From Guyparkeria hydrothermalis (GTDB lineage Bacteria; Pseudomonadota; Gammaproteobacteria; Halothiobacillales; Halothiobacillaceae), in contig NZ_JAJSED010000001.1 in NCBI RefSeq assembly GCF_023555385.1, forward strand, positions 1 to 64,000: a stretch of 64,000 nt of DNA, given 5' to 3'. Every line of letters starts with the position of its first letter. Position 1 is the stretch's first letter. Of this stretch, positions 1 to 10,623 are shown piece after piece. The position numbers were made by a program, and so were the translations under genes. Below the pieces are notes generated by a model. That model made no database searches, had not been told where the DNA came from, and saw only the letters and a program-made list of their open reading frames with translations.

Positions 1-1
1 T

Positions 2-208
2 GAGGGCGAGGTGCCGATGATGAAGAAGGTCCGTTTCCGCACGCTCGGCTGCTACCCGCTGACCGGGGCGATCGAGTCGGAGGCCGACAAGCTCACCGAC
101 ATCATCCAGGAGATGCTTCTGACCAACACCTCGGAGCGTCAGGGCCGCGTGATCGATCACGATTCGGCCGCCTCGATGGAGAAGAAAAAGCAGGAAGGCT
201 ACTTCTAG
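2..208 (+). CDS. cysD: Sulfate adenylyltransferase subunit 2, C-terminal end (partial)
   Basis: The last 68 codons of an open frame that enters from the left edge. The residues match the C-terminus of CysD, the small ATP-sulfurylase subunit that makes adenylylsulfate from ATP and sulfate: [14 protein letters not shown] is followed by the late conserved [10 protein letters not shown] and the terminal EKKKQEGYF. The N-terminal PP-loop ATP-binding part lies outside the window. The next gene, 60 bases downstream, encodes the GTPase partner CysN fused to CysC, so this is a sulfate-activation operon. Identification rests on the tail and on the neighbour. Confidence 0.93.
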   Translation, partial: EGEVPMMKKVRFRTLGCYPLTGAIESEADKLTDIIQEMLLTNTSERQGRVIDHDSAASMEKKKQEGYF

Positions 209-268
209 GCCACCACCACGGGCGTACAGACGCTAGTCGCGGACAGATACAAAACAGGTTTTTGCAAT

Positions 269-2179
<1,911 letters not shown>

Positions 2180-2193
2180 GGCGAGGAGGCACC

Positions 2194-2985
2194 ATGACAA
2201 TCAACCAGTCATTGCTGGACGAGGTGGTCGCCATCGCCGAGGAGGCGGGGCGAGCCATCATGACGATCTACGGGCGGGACTTTTCGGTCGAGGAGAAGGC
2301 CGACAAGAGCCCGCTCACGGAAGCCGACCAGACGGCGCACGACCTGATCAGCGAGCGCCTCGCGCCGCTGCTCGGGGGCATTCCCATCCTCTCGGAAGAG
2401 GATGTGGAAGGGTTCCCGGGGGCGGACGCCACGGGCCGCTACTGGCTGGTCGACCCGCTCGACGGCACCAAGGAGTTCATCAAGAAGAACGGCGAGTTCA
2501 CCGTGAATATCGCCCTGGTCGAGAACGGCCGGCCGGCGCTGGGCGTGGTTCACGCCCCGGACCTGGCGCGGACGTACATCGGCTGGCCGGGCGAGGGCGC
2601 CTGGCGTGTCGATGGCGACGGGACGCAGTCGATCACGGTGGCCGACGAGCGGGACGGGCCATGGCGCGTCGTGGGGAGTCGTTCTCACGCCAGCCCGAAG
2701 ATGGCCGACTGGCTGGCCGAGCTGGGCGAGCACGAAATGGTGCCCATGGGCAGTTCGCTGAAGCTCTGTCTGGTCGCGGAAGGGGAGGCGGACGTCTATC
2801 CCCGGCTGGGGCCGACGAGCCTCTGGGACACCGGTGCGGCCCAGGCCGTGGTGGAGGCGGCCGGTGGGCGTGTCATCGAACCGTCGGGCAAGGTGCTCGG
2901 CTACGCCGACACCTCCGAGGTGCTCAACCCCTATTTTCTTGCCTTCGGGCGCCGCGTCGCCTCCTGGCCGGCCTTGGGCGAATAG
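2194..2985 (+). CDS. cysQ: 3'(2'),5'-bisphosphate nucleotidase
   Basis: A 263-residue member of the inositol monophosphatase superfamily. It shows the early metal-binding acidic pair LSEEDVEG and the signature WLVDPLDGTKEF near residues 84-94, followed by the FTVNIALVENG strand typical of CysQ. A late motif, SLWDTGAAQAVVEAAGG, carries the last metal-binding Asp. CysQ removes the 3' phosphate of PAP, the inhibitory by-product of PAPS-dependent reactions. It follows the CysN-CysC fusion by 14 bases with a strong GAGGAGG ribosome site, so PAP recycling is co-expressed with PAPS synthesis. Length is normal for the family. Confidence 0.95.
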   Translation: MTINQSLLDEVVAIAEEAGRAIMTIYGRDFSVEEKADKSPLTEADQTAHDLISERLAPLLGGIPILSEEDVEGFPGADATGRYWLVDPLDGTKEFIKKNGEFTVNIALVENGRPALGVVHAPDLARTYIGWPGEGAWRVDGDGTQSITVADERDGPWRVVGSRSHASPKMADWLAELGEHEMVPMGSSLKLCLVAEGEADVYPRLGPTSLWDTGAAQAVVEAAGGRVIEPSGKVLGYADTSEVLNPYFLAFGRRVASWPALGE

Positions 2986-3022
2986 CCCGGGTTGGCGACA
3001 TTGACATGACGGGCGGCATACG

Positions 3023-4540
3023 GTGATCGTGGCCCTCGGTATCCTCGCCCTGTGGGCGGCCGGATTTATCGGGGCGCTGATGATCGAGTCGTTTCAGCGC
3101 CCGCATGCCCTTCCCCCGGGGCGTCGTCGAACGGCGGCGGTCGTGACCCACGCCGGCGTCTGGACGGTCCTGTTCTCGCTATTGGTGATCGTGCTGGCCC
3201 GGCCCGTCTTCGCGCTGGCCATCAGCTGGGCGCTGTGGTTCGCCCTGGTGATGGTCAACAACGCGAAGGAGCGGGTGCTCCGAGAGCCGTTCCTTTTCGA
3301 CGATTACGACTACTTCCTCGACGCCCTTCGTCATCCCCGCTTGTTCCTGCCGTTTCTCGGTGGGGCCAAGGGGTTGGCGATCACGGTCGTGTCGATCGGC
3401 GTGGTCGTTGCCGGCTGGTGGCTGGAGCCGTCATGGGCTCGGGGCGTCGGGGCCATCGCGGTGGCCGGCGGCCTGATGGTCGTGGGGGCGGCGGTCGCGA
3501 TGCTGTCGGCCCGCCGTGGAGCGACCACGCTTACGTTTCGCCCGGGGGTCGACCATCGCCGGCATGGCCTGATCGCGCACCTGGCGTTTCAGGCAGCGGC
3601 CCGGCAACCGTCGCCCGAACCGTCTATGCCATGGCGACGTGGGCGACCGTCTCCTGCGCCGGACCAGCGGGTTCCTGACGTCGTCGCGGTGCAGAGCGAG
3701 TCCTTCTTCGATCCCCGGCAACGGTTTCCCGGGGTGCGCCCGGAGGTGCTGACGCATTTCGACCGTCTCGCTCGGGAAGGCGTTTCCGGCAAGCTTGATG
3801 TGCCGGCATTCGGTGCCAACACGGTTCGCAGCGAGTTCGCGTTTCTTTCCGGCGTGCCGGAAGCGCAGCTCGGTCACCGACAGTTCAGTCCCTATCGATT
3901 CGTGCAGCCCGGCTTTCTGGATGTGACGCTGGCATCCGTGTTCCGCGAGGCGGGTTATCGGACGGTGTGCGTGCATCCCTACCATGGGGGCTTCTATCGC
4001 CGGAACCAGGTCATGCCGTTGCTTGGGTTTGACGAGTTCGTCGATATCACGCCCTTTGCCGACGCCAGGGGTGACGGGCCGTACGTCGACGATGACGCGC
4101 TCGCCGACTGGATAATCGAGCAGCTGGGTGATTCGGATCGACCGCTGTTCGTCTTCGCGATCACCATGGAGAACCATGGTCCGCTTCACCTGGAAACACC
4201 GCGTCCCGGTGAGGCGGATGACTACTTCCTGCACGGTCAGGCGAGCGACGACCCCGATGCGACCATCTACCTACGACACCTGGTGAATGCGGATCGGATG
4301 CTGGGGCGTCTCGCTGCTGCCCTGAAGGATGGCGATCGCCCCGGTGCCCTGTGCTGGTTCGGGGACCATCCTCCGATCCTTCCGCAGGTCTACTCGCGCC
4401 ACGGTTACCCGGGGCGGTCGACCGATTATCTCGTATGGCGGACCGAGCCGGCGCTCGCTGCGGCAGCGGTCCGGCGGCCACTGCATCAGCTTGGCGCGAC
4501 CTTGATCGATGCCATCGGGTGGCAGACCGATGAACGGTGA
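3023..4540 (+). CDS. LTA-synthase / sulfatase-family membrane protein (probable phosphoglycerol- or phosphoethanolamine-type transferase)
   Basis: A 505-residue protein with about four or five hydrophobic segments in residues 1-165 and a sulfatase-type domain from about 218 onward. Visible active-site features are VQSESFFD (metal-ligand Glu at 226), FGANTVRSEF (candidate nucleophile Thr 267, in the position of the LtaS threonine) and FGDHPPIL near the end. The family transfers phosphoglycerol or phosphoethanolamine from lipids to envelope glycans outside the membrane; true sulfate-ester hydrolysis is less likely because a Thr, not Cys or Ser in a C/S-x-P-x-R motif, sits at the nucleophile site. 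The start is GTG with a poor ribosome site. It lies 37 bases after cysQ, probably in the same transcript, which ends at the terminator near 4600. Substrate unknown. Confidence 0.8.
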   Translation: MIVALGILALWAAGFIGALMIESFQRPHALPPGRRRTAAVVTHAGVWTVLFSLLVIVLARPVFALAISWALWFALVMVNNAKERVLREPFLFDDYDYFLDALRHPRLFLPFLGGAKGLAITVVSIGVVVAGWWLEPSWARGVGAIAVAGGLMVVGAAVAMLSARRGATTLTFRPGVDHRRHGLIAHLAFQAAARQPSPEPSMPWRRGRPSPAPDQRVPDVVAVQSESFFDPRQRFPGVRPEVLTHFDRLAREGVSGKLDVPAFGANTVRSEFAFLSGVPEAQLGHRQFSPYRFVQPGFLDVTLASVFREAGYRTVCVHPYHGGFYRRNQVMPLLGFDEFVDITPFADARGDGPYVDDDALADWIIEQLGDSDRPLFVFAITMENHGPLHLETPRPGEADDYFLHGQASDDPDATIYLRHLVNADRMLGRLAAALKDGDRPGALCWFGDHPPILPQVYSRHGYPGRSTDYLVWRTEPALAAAAVRRPLHQLGATLIDAIGWQTDER

Positions 4541-4591
4541 GGGAGCGGGCTAGCCTCGTGCAGGCCGGCGACGCAGGGGTATGAACGCAAT

Positions 4592-4626
4592 AAGGCGCGT
4601 CCGGGGCGTATCGGGCGCGCCTTTTT
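4592..4626 (+). terminator. Rho-independent terminator after the cys/sulfatase operon
   Basis: The stem AAGGCGCG (4592-4599) pairs with CGCGCCTT (4616-4623) and runs into TTTTTC on the plus strand, about 50 bases after the stop of the LTA-synthase-like gene. The rest of the space up to 4715 shows no gene. Confidence 0.75.
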
Positions 4627-4714
4627 CTGTTCGGAGCATGGGTGCCAGACCGGTTTACGGCCTGCATGGGGCGGGATTAGCCGTTGTCCCGCTTATGTCG
4701 CGGTTCCTCTCAGG

Positions 4715-5464
4715 TCAGACGCGCCCTGCGCGCACGGTGAGGGGCCAGACGATCCCATGCGCAACGTCAGGTTCGCCCCAATCGCGCTGAAGTGTCTCGG
4801 CGAAAGACTTGAACAGATTTTCATGCCCTAGCGCCACTGCACGCTTTTTGGCGGACCAGGTATCGAGATAGCCAAGGAAGTCGGAGAGATTCCATGCCTT
4901 GCGGATGTACAGTTTCGGCGTGTCGAATTCCTCGAACGGGAAGGGAAGGTCCGCGTAGCCGGTCTCCACATGGTGCCGTTCTTTGGGCCAGAAGGCAGGC
5001 AGCTCCTGCCAGTAAAAGCGTTGAAATGCGCTGTTGGCGCCGGATTCAATGTAGGGGACCCCGTAGCTCACCAGTGCGACCGCACCACCCGGACGGAGGA
5101 TACGACGTGTTTCCGAGTAGAAACGATCCAGGTCGAACCAGTGTGCTGCCTGTGCGGTAACGACCAGGTCTGCCGAGTCGTCCGCGACAGGTAAGGCTTC
5201 GGCCGGTCCCTGACGGTACTCGATGCGGGGGTGTTGCACGGCGTTTCTTAACTGGTTGATGCTTGGGTCGATCCCAATTACCCGTTCGAAGTGGTTGGTG
5301 AGTGTCGCCGTGAGTTGGCCGGTCCCGCTGCCGACATCGACGGCCAGGACGTTGCCTCGACATGCAGCCGAGAGCGTATCCACCAGCTCCGACGGGTAGT
5401 CGGGGCGGTGACGAGCATAGGCGTTTCCGCCCGACTCAAAATGATTCGAAAGCGGGCAATCCAT
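4715..5464 (-). CDS. Class I SAM-dependent methyltransferase
   Basis: A 249-residue methyltransferase of the UbiE/trans-aconitate-methyltransferase-like type. The SAM-binding motif I is VDVGSGTGQLTATL near residue 42, followed by the acidic strand GIDPS and the motif RILRPGGAVALVSYG. No substrate can be named from the sequence. The start is the ATG at 5464; a TTG one codon upstream is possible, and no good ribosome site is visible for either. The gene stands alone between two plus-strand terminators and is visibly less GC-rich than its neighbours, which suggests it arrived separately. Confidence 0.8.
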   Translation of the reverse strand: MDCPLSNHFESGGNAYARHRPDYPSELVDTLSAACRGNVLAVDVGSGTGQLTATLTNHFERVIGIDPSINQLRNAVQHPRIEYRQGPAEALPVADDSADLVVTAQAAHWFDLDRFYSETRRILRPGGAVALVSYGVPYIESGANSAFQRFYWQELPAFWPKERHHVETGYADLPFPFEEFDTPKLYIRKAWNLSDFLGYLDTWSAKKRAVALGHENLFKSFAETLQRDWGEPDVAHGIVWPLTVRAGRV

Positions 5465-5764
5465 CAAGACAAAGCCAGTGGTTGTCGGTTACAGAGTGAT
5501 TGCGCGCGGGAGTCTGGCTGGCATTCCCTGACTCCGGGTAACGCGAAACGGGATGAGTGGTACACAACGGCGTCACATTCCGAGGTTAGGGTGATCGCGT
5601 GGCCGGTCGCGCGGCGGTTCTCCGATCGGGTGCCGGCCATGAGTGGATGCCGGCTTCCTCTCGTTGTCCCAACGGCGCCGCTCTCGCTTGGTGATTTCTC
5701 ACTCGCTCCTAGTTGCCCCGCCTCGTGCGGGGTTTTCTTTTGCCAGCTCACGGCAGGGTTCGCG
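5465..5764. other. 300-base gap without a gene, ending in an orphan plus-strand terminator
   Basis: No credible protein gene and no tRNA were found. The only structured element is the terminator at 5716-5741, which points along the plus strand although no plus-strand gene lies upstream of it inside the gap. A short inverted pair, GGAGTC / GACTCC, lies near 5510-5540. The gap may hold the promoter of the methyltransferase and possibly a short transcript. Confidence 0.5.
5716..5741 (+). terminator. Orphan rho-independent terminator
   Basis: The stem CCCCGC (5716-5721), a five-base loop, GCGGGG (5727-5732), then TTTTCTTTT. It is correctly oriented only for transcription along the plus strand. 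On the minus strand the stem is followed by CAACTAGG and could not terminate ytoQ. Confidence 0.65.
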
Positions 5765-6205
5765 TCAATCCCGCATGACGTGCTTGAGAATGCCGACGAC
5801 CTGCTCCGGCGTAGTCGCCCAGGCCATGGCGGCGGCGTCGACTTCCTTGAGCGGATGGATCAGTCCCTCGTCGTGCAGGGTGATGTAGGGCGTGCCCATC
5901 GCGGCGCAGTAGCCGGCATCGAAGGCGGCGTTCCACTGCTTGTACTTGTCGCCGAATCGGACCACCGCAACGTCGGCCTGTTCGAGCAGGGTCTTGATGC
6001 GGATCGCATTGACCTTGGCGGACTTGTGGTCGCGCCAGAATTGCTTGTCCTCCTCGCCGAGCAGGTCGCCGGCGGCGTCACTCGCCGCATGGTCGGTGAC
6101 CGGGCGGGTGAAGTTGATATCGAGACAGGCGTCCTTTGCGCCCTGTTCGATCTGCTCGCGCCAGTCGGTGTGGATCTCGCCGGAAAGATAGACGGTCAGG
6201 CTCAT
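5765..6205 (-). CDS. ytoQ: YtoQ family protein
   Basis: A 146-residue protein matching the YtoQ family, with MSLTVYLSGEIHTDWR at the start and KYKQWNAAFDAGYCAA in the middle. The fold is expected to resemble nucleoside 2-deoxyribosyltransferases, but the biochemical role of the family is not established. A GAGGAGC ribosome site precedes the ATG. It lies 24 bases after ilvD on the same strand, so the two are probably co-transcribed. Length is normal. No function beyond the family name is claimed. Confidence 0.88.
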   Translation of the reverse strand: MSLTVYLSGEIHTDWREQIEQGAKDACLDINFTRPVTDHAASDAAGDLLGEEDKQFWRDHKSAKVNAIRIKTLLEQADVAVVRFGDKYKQWNAAFDAGYCAAMGTPYITLHDEGLIHPLKEVDAAAMAWATTPEQVVGILKHVMRD

Positions 6206-6229
6206 CGCAATGCTCCTCGTTGATGCGCG

Positions 6230-7918
6230 TTATTCGGGCAGGTCGGTGACCGCGCCGGTGGAAGCCGAGCTCACGGTCTTCGCGTATTTTGCCAGCACAC
6301 CACGCGGGTAGTTGGGCGCGGGGCGTTGCCATTTGGCGCGGCGGCGCTCGAGTTCGTCGTTGTCGACGGCAAGCTCGATGGTGTCGGCCTCGGCATCGAT
6401 GGTGATGCTGTCGCCGTCCTCGACCAGCGCGATCGGCCCGCCGTCGAAGGCCTCGGGGGTGATGTGGCCGACGACGAAGCCGTGGCTGCCGCCGGAGAAA
6501 CGCCCGTCGGTGATCAGCGCGACCTCCTTGCCCAGGCCCCGGCCCATGATCGCCGAGGTGGGCGAGAGCATCTCGCGCATGCCCGGCCCGCCGCGCGGGC
6601 CCTCGTAGCGGATCACCACCACGTCGCCGGCGGTGACGGTGCCATCGAGGATGCGCTCCTGGGCCTCCTCCTCGGAGCCGAACACGCGTGCGGTGCCGGA
6701 AAAGCGCGTGCCTTCCTTGCCGGTGATCTTGGCCACCGCACCTTCCGGGGCGAGGTTGCCCTTGAGGATGCGCAGGTGGCTGTCCGCTTTTTTCGGCGTA
6801 TCGAGCGGGGCGATGATCTGCTGGTCGTCGGGGTAGGGCGTCACCTCACTGAGGTTATCCGCCAGCGTCCGGCCGGTGACGGTCAGGCAGTCGCCATGCA
6901 GCAGGCCCACGTCGAGCAGGTTCTTCATCAGCGGCTGGATGCCGCCGATCTCGACCAGCTCGCTCATCATGTAGTGCCCGGAGGGGCGCAGGTCGGCAAG
7001 CACCGGAACGCGCCGGCCGATTTCGGTGAAGTCATCCAGCGTGAGCGGCACGTCGACGACATTGGCCATCGCCAGCAGGTGCAGCACCGCGTTGGTGGAG
7101 CCACCCAGGGCGATCGTCACCGTGATGGCGTTCTCGAAGGCCTTGCGCGTCATGATGTCGCGCGGCCGGATGTCCTGGTCCAGGAGTTTCAGCACCGCCG
7201 CGCCGGCCGCCTTGCTGTCGGCGCGCTTTTCCTCGGAGACGGCATTCTGCGCCGAGCTGCCCGGCAGGCTCATGCCGAGTGCCTCGATCGCCGAGGCCAT
7301 GGTATTGGCGGTGTACATCCCGCCGCAGGAGCCCGGGCCGGGGATGGCGGTCTTCTCGATGTCCTCCAGTCGCGGCAGGTCGATCTCGCCCTTGGTGTAG
7401 GCGCCGACGGCCTCGAACACCGAGACGATATCGGTGTGGCACTTGCCGGGCAGGATGGTGCCGCCGTAGACGAACACCGAGGGGCGATTGAGGCGTGCCA
7501 TGCCGATCAGGCAGCCGGGCATGTTCTTGTCGCAGCCGCCGATGGCGACCAGCCCGTCGAAGCCCTCGCAGCCGGCGACCGTCTCGATCGAGTCGGCGAT
7601 CACCTCGCGCGAGACCAGCGAGTACTTCATGCCCTCGGTGCCGTTGGCGATGCCATCCGAGATGGTGATGGTGTTGAAGATCACGCCCTTGCCGCCGGCG
7701 GCATCGGCGCCAACGCGGGCCGCCTCTGCAAGCTTGTCGATATGGGCGTTGCAGGGCGTGACCTGGCTCCAGGTCGAGGCGACGCCGACCTGCGGCTTTT
7801 GGAAGTCCTCGTCCTCAAAACCCACTGCGCGCAGCATCGCGCGGCTGGCGGACTTGTTGATGCCGTCGACTACCGGGGCGGAATGACGGCGGCGCGGATC
7901 GGTCGGCTGGTCGCTCAT
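6230..7918 (-). CDS. ilvD: Dihydroxy-acid dehydratase
   Basis: 562 residues. It dehydrates 2,3-dihydroxy-isovalerate and -methylvalerate in valine, isoleucine and pantothenate synthesis. Cluster cysteines are visible in [10 protein letters not shown] (about 55), [10 protein letters not shown] (about 127) and [14 protein letters not shown] (about 200), and the C-terminal catalytic motif [14 protein letters not shown] is intact. The length (about 560, not about 615) and the sequence style fit the short [2Fe-2S]-type branch rather than the E. coli [4Fe-4S] enzyme; that is inference. AAGGAGA precedes the ATG. It heads a probable two-gene unit with ytoQ and is insulated from the upstream PfpI gene by a terminator. 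Confidence 0.97.
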   Translation of the reverse strand: MSDQPTDPRRRHSAPVVDGINKSASRAMLRAVGFEDEDFQKPQVGVASTWSQVTPCNAHIDKLAEAARVGADAAGGKGVIFNTITISDGIANGTEGMKYSLVSREVIADSIETVAGCEGFDGLVAIGGCDKNMPGCLIGMARLNRPSVFVYGGTILPGKCHTDIVSVFEAVGAYTKGEIDLPRLEDIEKTAIPGPGSCGGMYTANTMASAIEALGMSLPGSSAQNAVSEEKRADSKAAGAAVLKLLDQDIRPRDIMTRKAFENAITVTIALGGSTNAVLHLLAMANVVDVPLTLDDFTEIGRRVPVLADLRPSGHYMMSELVEIGGIQPLMKNLLDVGLLHGDCLTVTGRTLADNLSEVTPYPDDQQIIAPLDTPKKADSHLRILKGNLAPEGAVAKITGKEGTRFSGTARVFGSEEEAQERILDGTVTAGDVVVIRYEGPRGGPGMREMLSPTSAIMGRGLGKEVALITDGRFSGGSHGFVVGHITPEAFDGGPIALVEDGDSITIDAEADTIELAVDNDELERRRAKWQRPAPNYPRGVLAKYAKTVSSASTGAVTDLPE

Positions 7919-7974
7919 GCACGTCTCTCCTTGTCTCGATCAGGTTCGTGTTTCGGGATGCTAATGAGGGTACG

Positions 7975-7999
7975 AAAAAGCCCGGCAGTCTGCCGGGCT
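7975..7999 (-). terminator. Rho-independent terminator of the PfpI gene
   Basis: A perfect stem, AGCCCGGCA (7979-7987) with TGCCGGGCT (7991-7999) and a three-base loop. On the minus strand it is followed by TTTTTCGT. It lies 24 bases past the PfpI stop and before ilvD. Confidence 0.85.
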
Positions 8000-8022
8000 C
8001 GTCGACGGATTGGCAAACGGGA

Positions 8023-8571
8023 TCAGTGCCGGCCTTCGGCGACTTCCTCGACCAGCTTGGCATTGAATGCCGGCAGGTCGTCGGGGTTGCGGCTGCTGAC
8101 CAGGCCGTTGTCGACCACGACTTCTTCGTCGACCCACATGGCACCAGCGTTCTTCAGGTCGGTCTGGATGCTCGGGTAGGAGGTCATCCGGCGGCCCTGC
8201 AGCACGTCCGCCTCCGCCAGCGTCCAGCCGCCGTGACAGATCGCCGCCACCGGCTTGTGGTGGTCGAAGAATTCCCGCACGAAGGCCACCGCCTTGTCGT
8301 TCTGGCGCAGTGCGTCGGGATTCATCACGCCGCCGGGAAGCACCAGCGCGTCGTAATTCGATTCGCTGGCCGAGTCGAGCGGCGTGTCGACGTCGAAGAC
8401 ATCGCCCCAGTCGGTGTGCTGCCAACCCTTCACCCGGCGATCGGCGGGGGAGACGATCTCGGCGGTGGCGCCGGCCTCCTCGAGCGCGCGCTTGGGTTCG
8501 GTCAGCTCGACCTGCTCGAAACCATCGGCGACCAGCAGGGCAACTCGCTTGCCATTGAGATGTTCGGCCAT
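8023..8571 (-). CDS. DJ-1/PfpI family protein (YhbO/general stress protein 18 type)
   Basis: A 182-residue single-domain protein. The nucleophile elbow AICHGGW carries the family cysteine, preceded by VLPGGVMNPDALR and followed by TSYPSIQTDLKNAG. Relatives have been described as cysteine peptidases or as deglycases acting on glyoxal-modified molecules; which applies here cannot be told. A strong GAGGAGG ribosome site precedes the ATG, and a terminator lies just downstream, so the gene appears monocistronic. Confidence 0.88.
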   Translation of the reverse strand: MAEHLNGKRVALLVADGFEQVELTEPKRALEEAGATAEIVSPADRRVKGWQHTDWGDVFDVDTPLDSASESNYDALVLPGGVMNPDALRQNDKAVAFVREFFDHHKPVAAICHGGWTLAEADVLQGRRMTSYPSIQTDLKNAGAMWVDEEVVVDNGLVSSRNPDDLPAFNAKLVEEVAEGRH

Positions 8572-8628
8572 GGTGTACCTCCTCGTTTCGTGGTGAAAGT
8601 AACCGCGAGGCCTAGAGCGTAGAAGACA

Positions 8629-8643
8629 TGACGCTGAGCGTCA
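8629..8643. promoter_or_regulatory. Perfect 15-base palindrome in the PfpI upstream region
   Basis: TGACGCT-G-AGCGTCA is exactly self-complementary about its central base. It lies 58 bases upstream of the PfpI start, in the 232-base space between two divergent genes. It could be an operator for a dimeric regulator, but no factor can be named and a chance palindrome is possible. Nothing else is recognisable in that space. Confidence 0.3.
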
Positions 8644-8803
8644 GGAATCGGTCACATTGACGGGGCTGCAGACGTGATTAGGTTCGTGGCGTTTCCCCGG
8701 AACGTGGTGCGAAGGGTGATGTGGATTTCCGTATATCATGGGTTCGGTTTTGGCTCTCCACGGATTGGAGATGCCGTCACGGAGACCCCCTGGAGTTCAC
8801 GGA

Positions 8804-9361
8804 ATGAACATGCCTTACCCCATCCTCGCTCTTGCCGCCTCCGTCCTGCTTGCCACGGCACCGTTCGCTGTTGCCGGTGCGGAAGAAACGCCGGCGGATT
8901 CCTTCAAGCGCCTGTACTTGACCCTGTGCATGCAACATCTGAACGATCTTGGCCGCATGCGGCAGGGGTTGAGCTCGGCTCCTCGTCTGCCGCCCGAGAA
9001 AGCCACGTACTTTCTCAACGGGAAGGACGGTGACGCATGGCCGGTTCCGACCGATCAGGGGCGATTCGTGCTCGCCCTCCCGGAGGGTGACAATTTGTGC
9101 GCGGTGTTCGCGCGACGAGTGGATACCCACTTGGTGGAGAAGTCATTCGTCGATCTGGTGGCCGAAGCGCCGGCACCGCTGCTTTCGAGGCAGGTCAGGG
9201 ACGAGCGGGAGATGTCCCGCCCGAACGGCGAGACGCATACCCTGGCCTACGAGTGGTATGTACCTGACGCGCCACGGAGCATGCTGTTCACGTTGACCAC
9301 CGCTCCCAAGGATGACGCCTCGATCCAGGCGCTCGGTTCGGCGGCGCTCATAACGCGATGA
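8804..9361 (+). CDS. Secreted protein of unknown function (NMCC_0638-like)
   Basis: 185 residues from the ATG at 8804, which follows a GGAG site. The upstream in-frame ATG at 8738 would add 22 residues in front of a clear signal peptide and was not used. The N-terminus MNMPYPILALAASVLLATA followed by VAGAEE looks like a Sec signal with cleavage near residue 25. The mature part has two cysteines (LTLCMQHLND and NLCAVFARRV) that could form a periplasmic disulfide. The pattern KATYFLNGKDGDAWPVP resembles the small NMCC_0638 (lipo)protein family as I remember it; this is moderate recognition only. No function is known. Confidence 0.7.
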   Translation: MNMPYPILALAASVLLATAPFAVAGAEETPADSFKRLYLTLCMQHLNDLGRMRQGLSSAPRLPPEKATYFLNGKDGDAWPVPTDQGRFVLALPEGDNLCAVFARRVDTHLVEKSFVDLVAEAPAPLLSRQVRDEREMSRPNGETHTLAYEWYVPDAPRSMLFTLTTAPKDDASIQALGSAALITR

Positions 9362-9423
9362 CGTTCGGCTGGGCAACTTTCGACTAGCCTCGGGGCAGGC
9401 ATTCTTCACGAGCCGCGAACCGC

Positions 9424-10419
9424 ATGCCCCGACCTTTCCCGACCGCCCGTTATCCCCGCCTGATGATCGCTGCCTCGGTGCTGGTTGTCGGGGGCGTTGT
9501 GGCCACGGCACAGGCCGACTACTCGACGCCGGCGCGGACGGTCTCGTTCGAAGGGGAAACCGTGCGTTATCACGTGATGGGTGAGCCGGACGCGCCGGTG
9601 GCGATTCTTCTCGGCGGAGGGCCGGGCTTTTCCAGCTGGAATCTCGAGCCGGTACAGCGGCGGTTGGCTGCTATCGGCTATCGCGTGGTGTTGATGGATA
9701 TGCTCGGAGTGGGTGAGAACGAGCGGGACACGCTCAAGGCGCCGTTGGCTGCCTGGGAGCGGCAGATCGAACAGGTTCATGCCGAGGTGGCCGACGACGA
9801 GCGCGTTCTGCTGGTCGGCCATTCCTGGGGGGCGTTGATGGCGCTCGTCTACACGCAATCACGCCCCGCTGCGGTCGAGCGGATCGTCATGCTCAATCCG
9901 GTCGATCCCGAACGCCGTGGCCTGAGCGACCTCGTGGTGGAAATCGACAACCGGCGCGCGGCGGCAATCGGCGACGATGACTGGCCGAGCGAATCGGATT
10001 GGGACAACCGCATTGGCACGGCAGGCGACATGGGGGTGCATGCCCGGCGGCAAATCGGTGCGGCATTGCCGTCCTATTTTCTCGACTACCGGCAGGGGCA
10101 GCGTTACGCGCGGCAGTTCAGCGAGCGGGACTTCGATCCCGATCTCAACGTGCGGGGCTGGAGTGCCTATCGAGATAACCCGGTTGGCTACGCGACCATT
10201 CGGCGCTGGGACGTGCCGATCGACTTCATCGGCTGCCGGCAGGATCTGCTGATGCCGGAAAACCTCGAGGCGCTGCAGGCGAACCTGTCGCTGGCGCGGA
10301 TCGAGGTGCTGACGGGGTGCGTGCACTTTCCCTGGGAAGAAGTGCCGCAGCAGTTCGGCGAGGCGTTGGCACGGGTGGTGGCCCGGCCGGCGCCCGGGGA
10401 GGGGTCGGACGGCCCCTGA
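9424..10419 (+). CDS. Alpha/beta hydrolase (proline-iminopeptidase-like), probably exported or membrane anchored
   Basis: 331 residues. A hydrophobic segment at about 12-30 (LMIAASVLVVGGVVATAQA) looks like a signal peptide or anchor. The alpha/beta hydrolase core follows, with an oxyanion-type GGGPGFSSW at 64-72, the nucleophile elbow VGHSWGALMA with Ser 134, and a late catalytic His in CVHFPWEE. Its layout resembles proline iminopeptidases and haloalkane-dehalogenase-like hydrolases, but the substrate cannot be assigned. It stands 62 bases after the secreted protein gene on the same strand and faces the entericidin genes. Confidence 0.8.
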   Translation: MPRPFPTARYPRLMIAASVLVVGGVVATAQADYSTPARTVSFEGETVRYHVMGEPDAPVAILLGGGPGFSSWNLEPVQRRLAAIGYRVVLMDMLGVGENERDTLKAPLAAWERQIEQVHAEVADDERVLLVGHSWGALMALVYTQSRPAAVERIVMLNPVDPERRGLSDLVVEIDNRRAAAIGDDDWPSESDWDNRIGTAGDMGVHARRQIGAALPSYFLDYRQGQRYARQFSERDFDPDLNVRGWSAYRDNPVGYATIRRWDVPIDFIGCRQDLLMPENLEALQANLSLARIEVLTGCVHFPWEEVPQQFGEALARVVARPAPGEGSDGP

Positions 10420-10422
10420 GGA

Positions 10423-10560
10423 TCAGTCGTCCTTGGCCGCGTCTTCGACGGAATTGCCGAGGCTCCGGATGTCCTCGCCAAGACCTTCCATGGTGTTGCA
10501 GCCGGCGGTCAGGGCCAACAGCCCGGCGAGGAAGGTTGCGGTGATGAGTCGGCTGATCAT
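10423..10560 (-). CDS. Entericidin-like small lipoprotein, copy 1
   Basis: 45 residues: a signal peptide (MISRLITATFLAGLLALTAG), a lipobox with Cys 21 (LTAGCNT), and the entericidin pattern NTMEGLGEDIRSLGNSVED. GGAGA precedes the ATG. The frame ends four bases from the convergent hydrolase stop. Entericidin A/B are tiny outer-membrane lipoproteins linked to stress and bacteriolysis in enterobacteria; the role in this lineage is unknown. A paralogue lies 183 bases upstream on the same strand. Confidence 0.85.
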   Translation of the reverse strand: MISRLITATFLAGLLALTAGCNTMEGLGEDIRSLGNSVEDAAKDD

Positions 10561-10623
10561 GATGATGTCTCCTTGTTCGTGGTCACGCGTCGATGTGTCT
10601 TCGGGAACGCGTCAATATTATTC

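Noticed and set aside
6326-8179. A 617-codon plus-strand frame opposite ilvD
   Set aside because: Antisense shadow of ilvD; the minus-strand gene has clear cluster and catalytic motifs.
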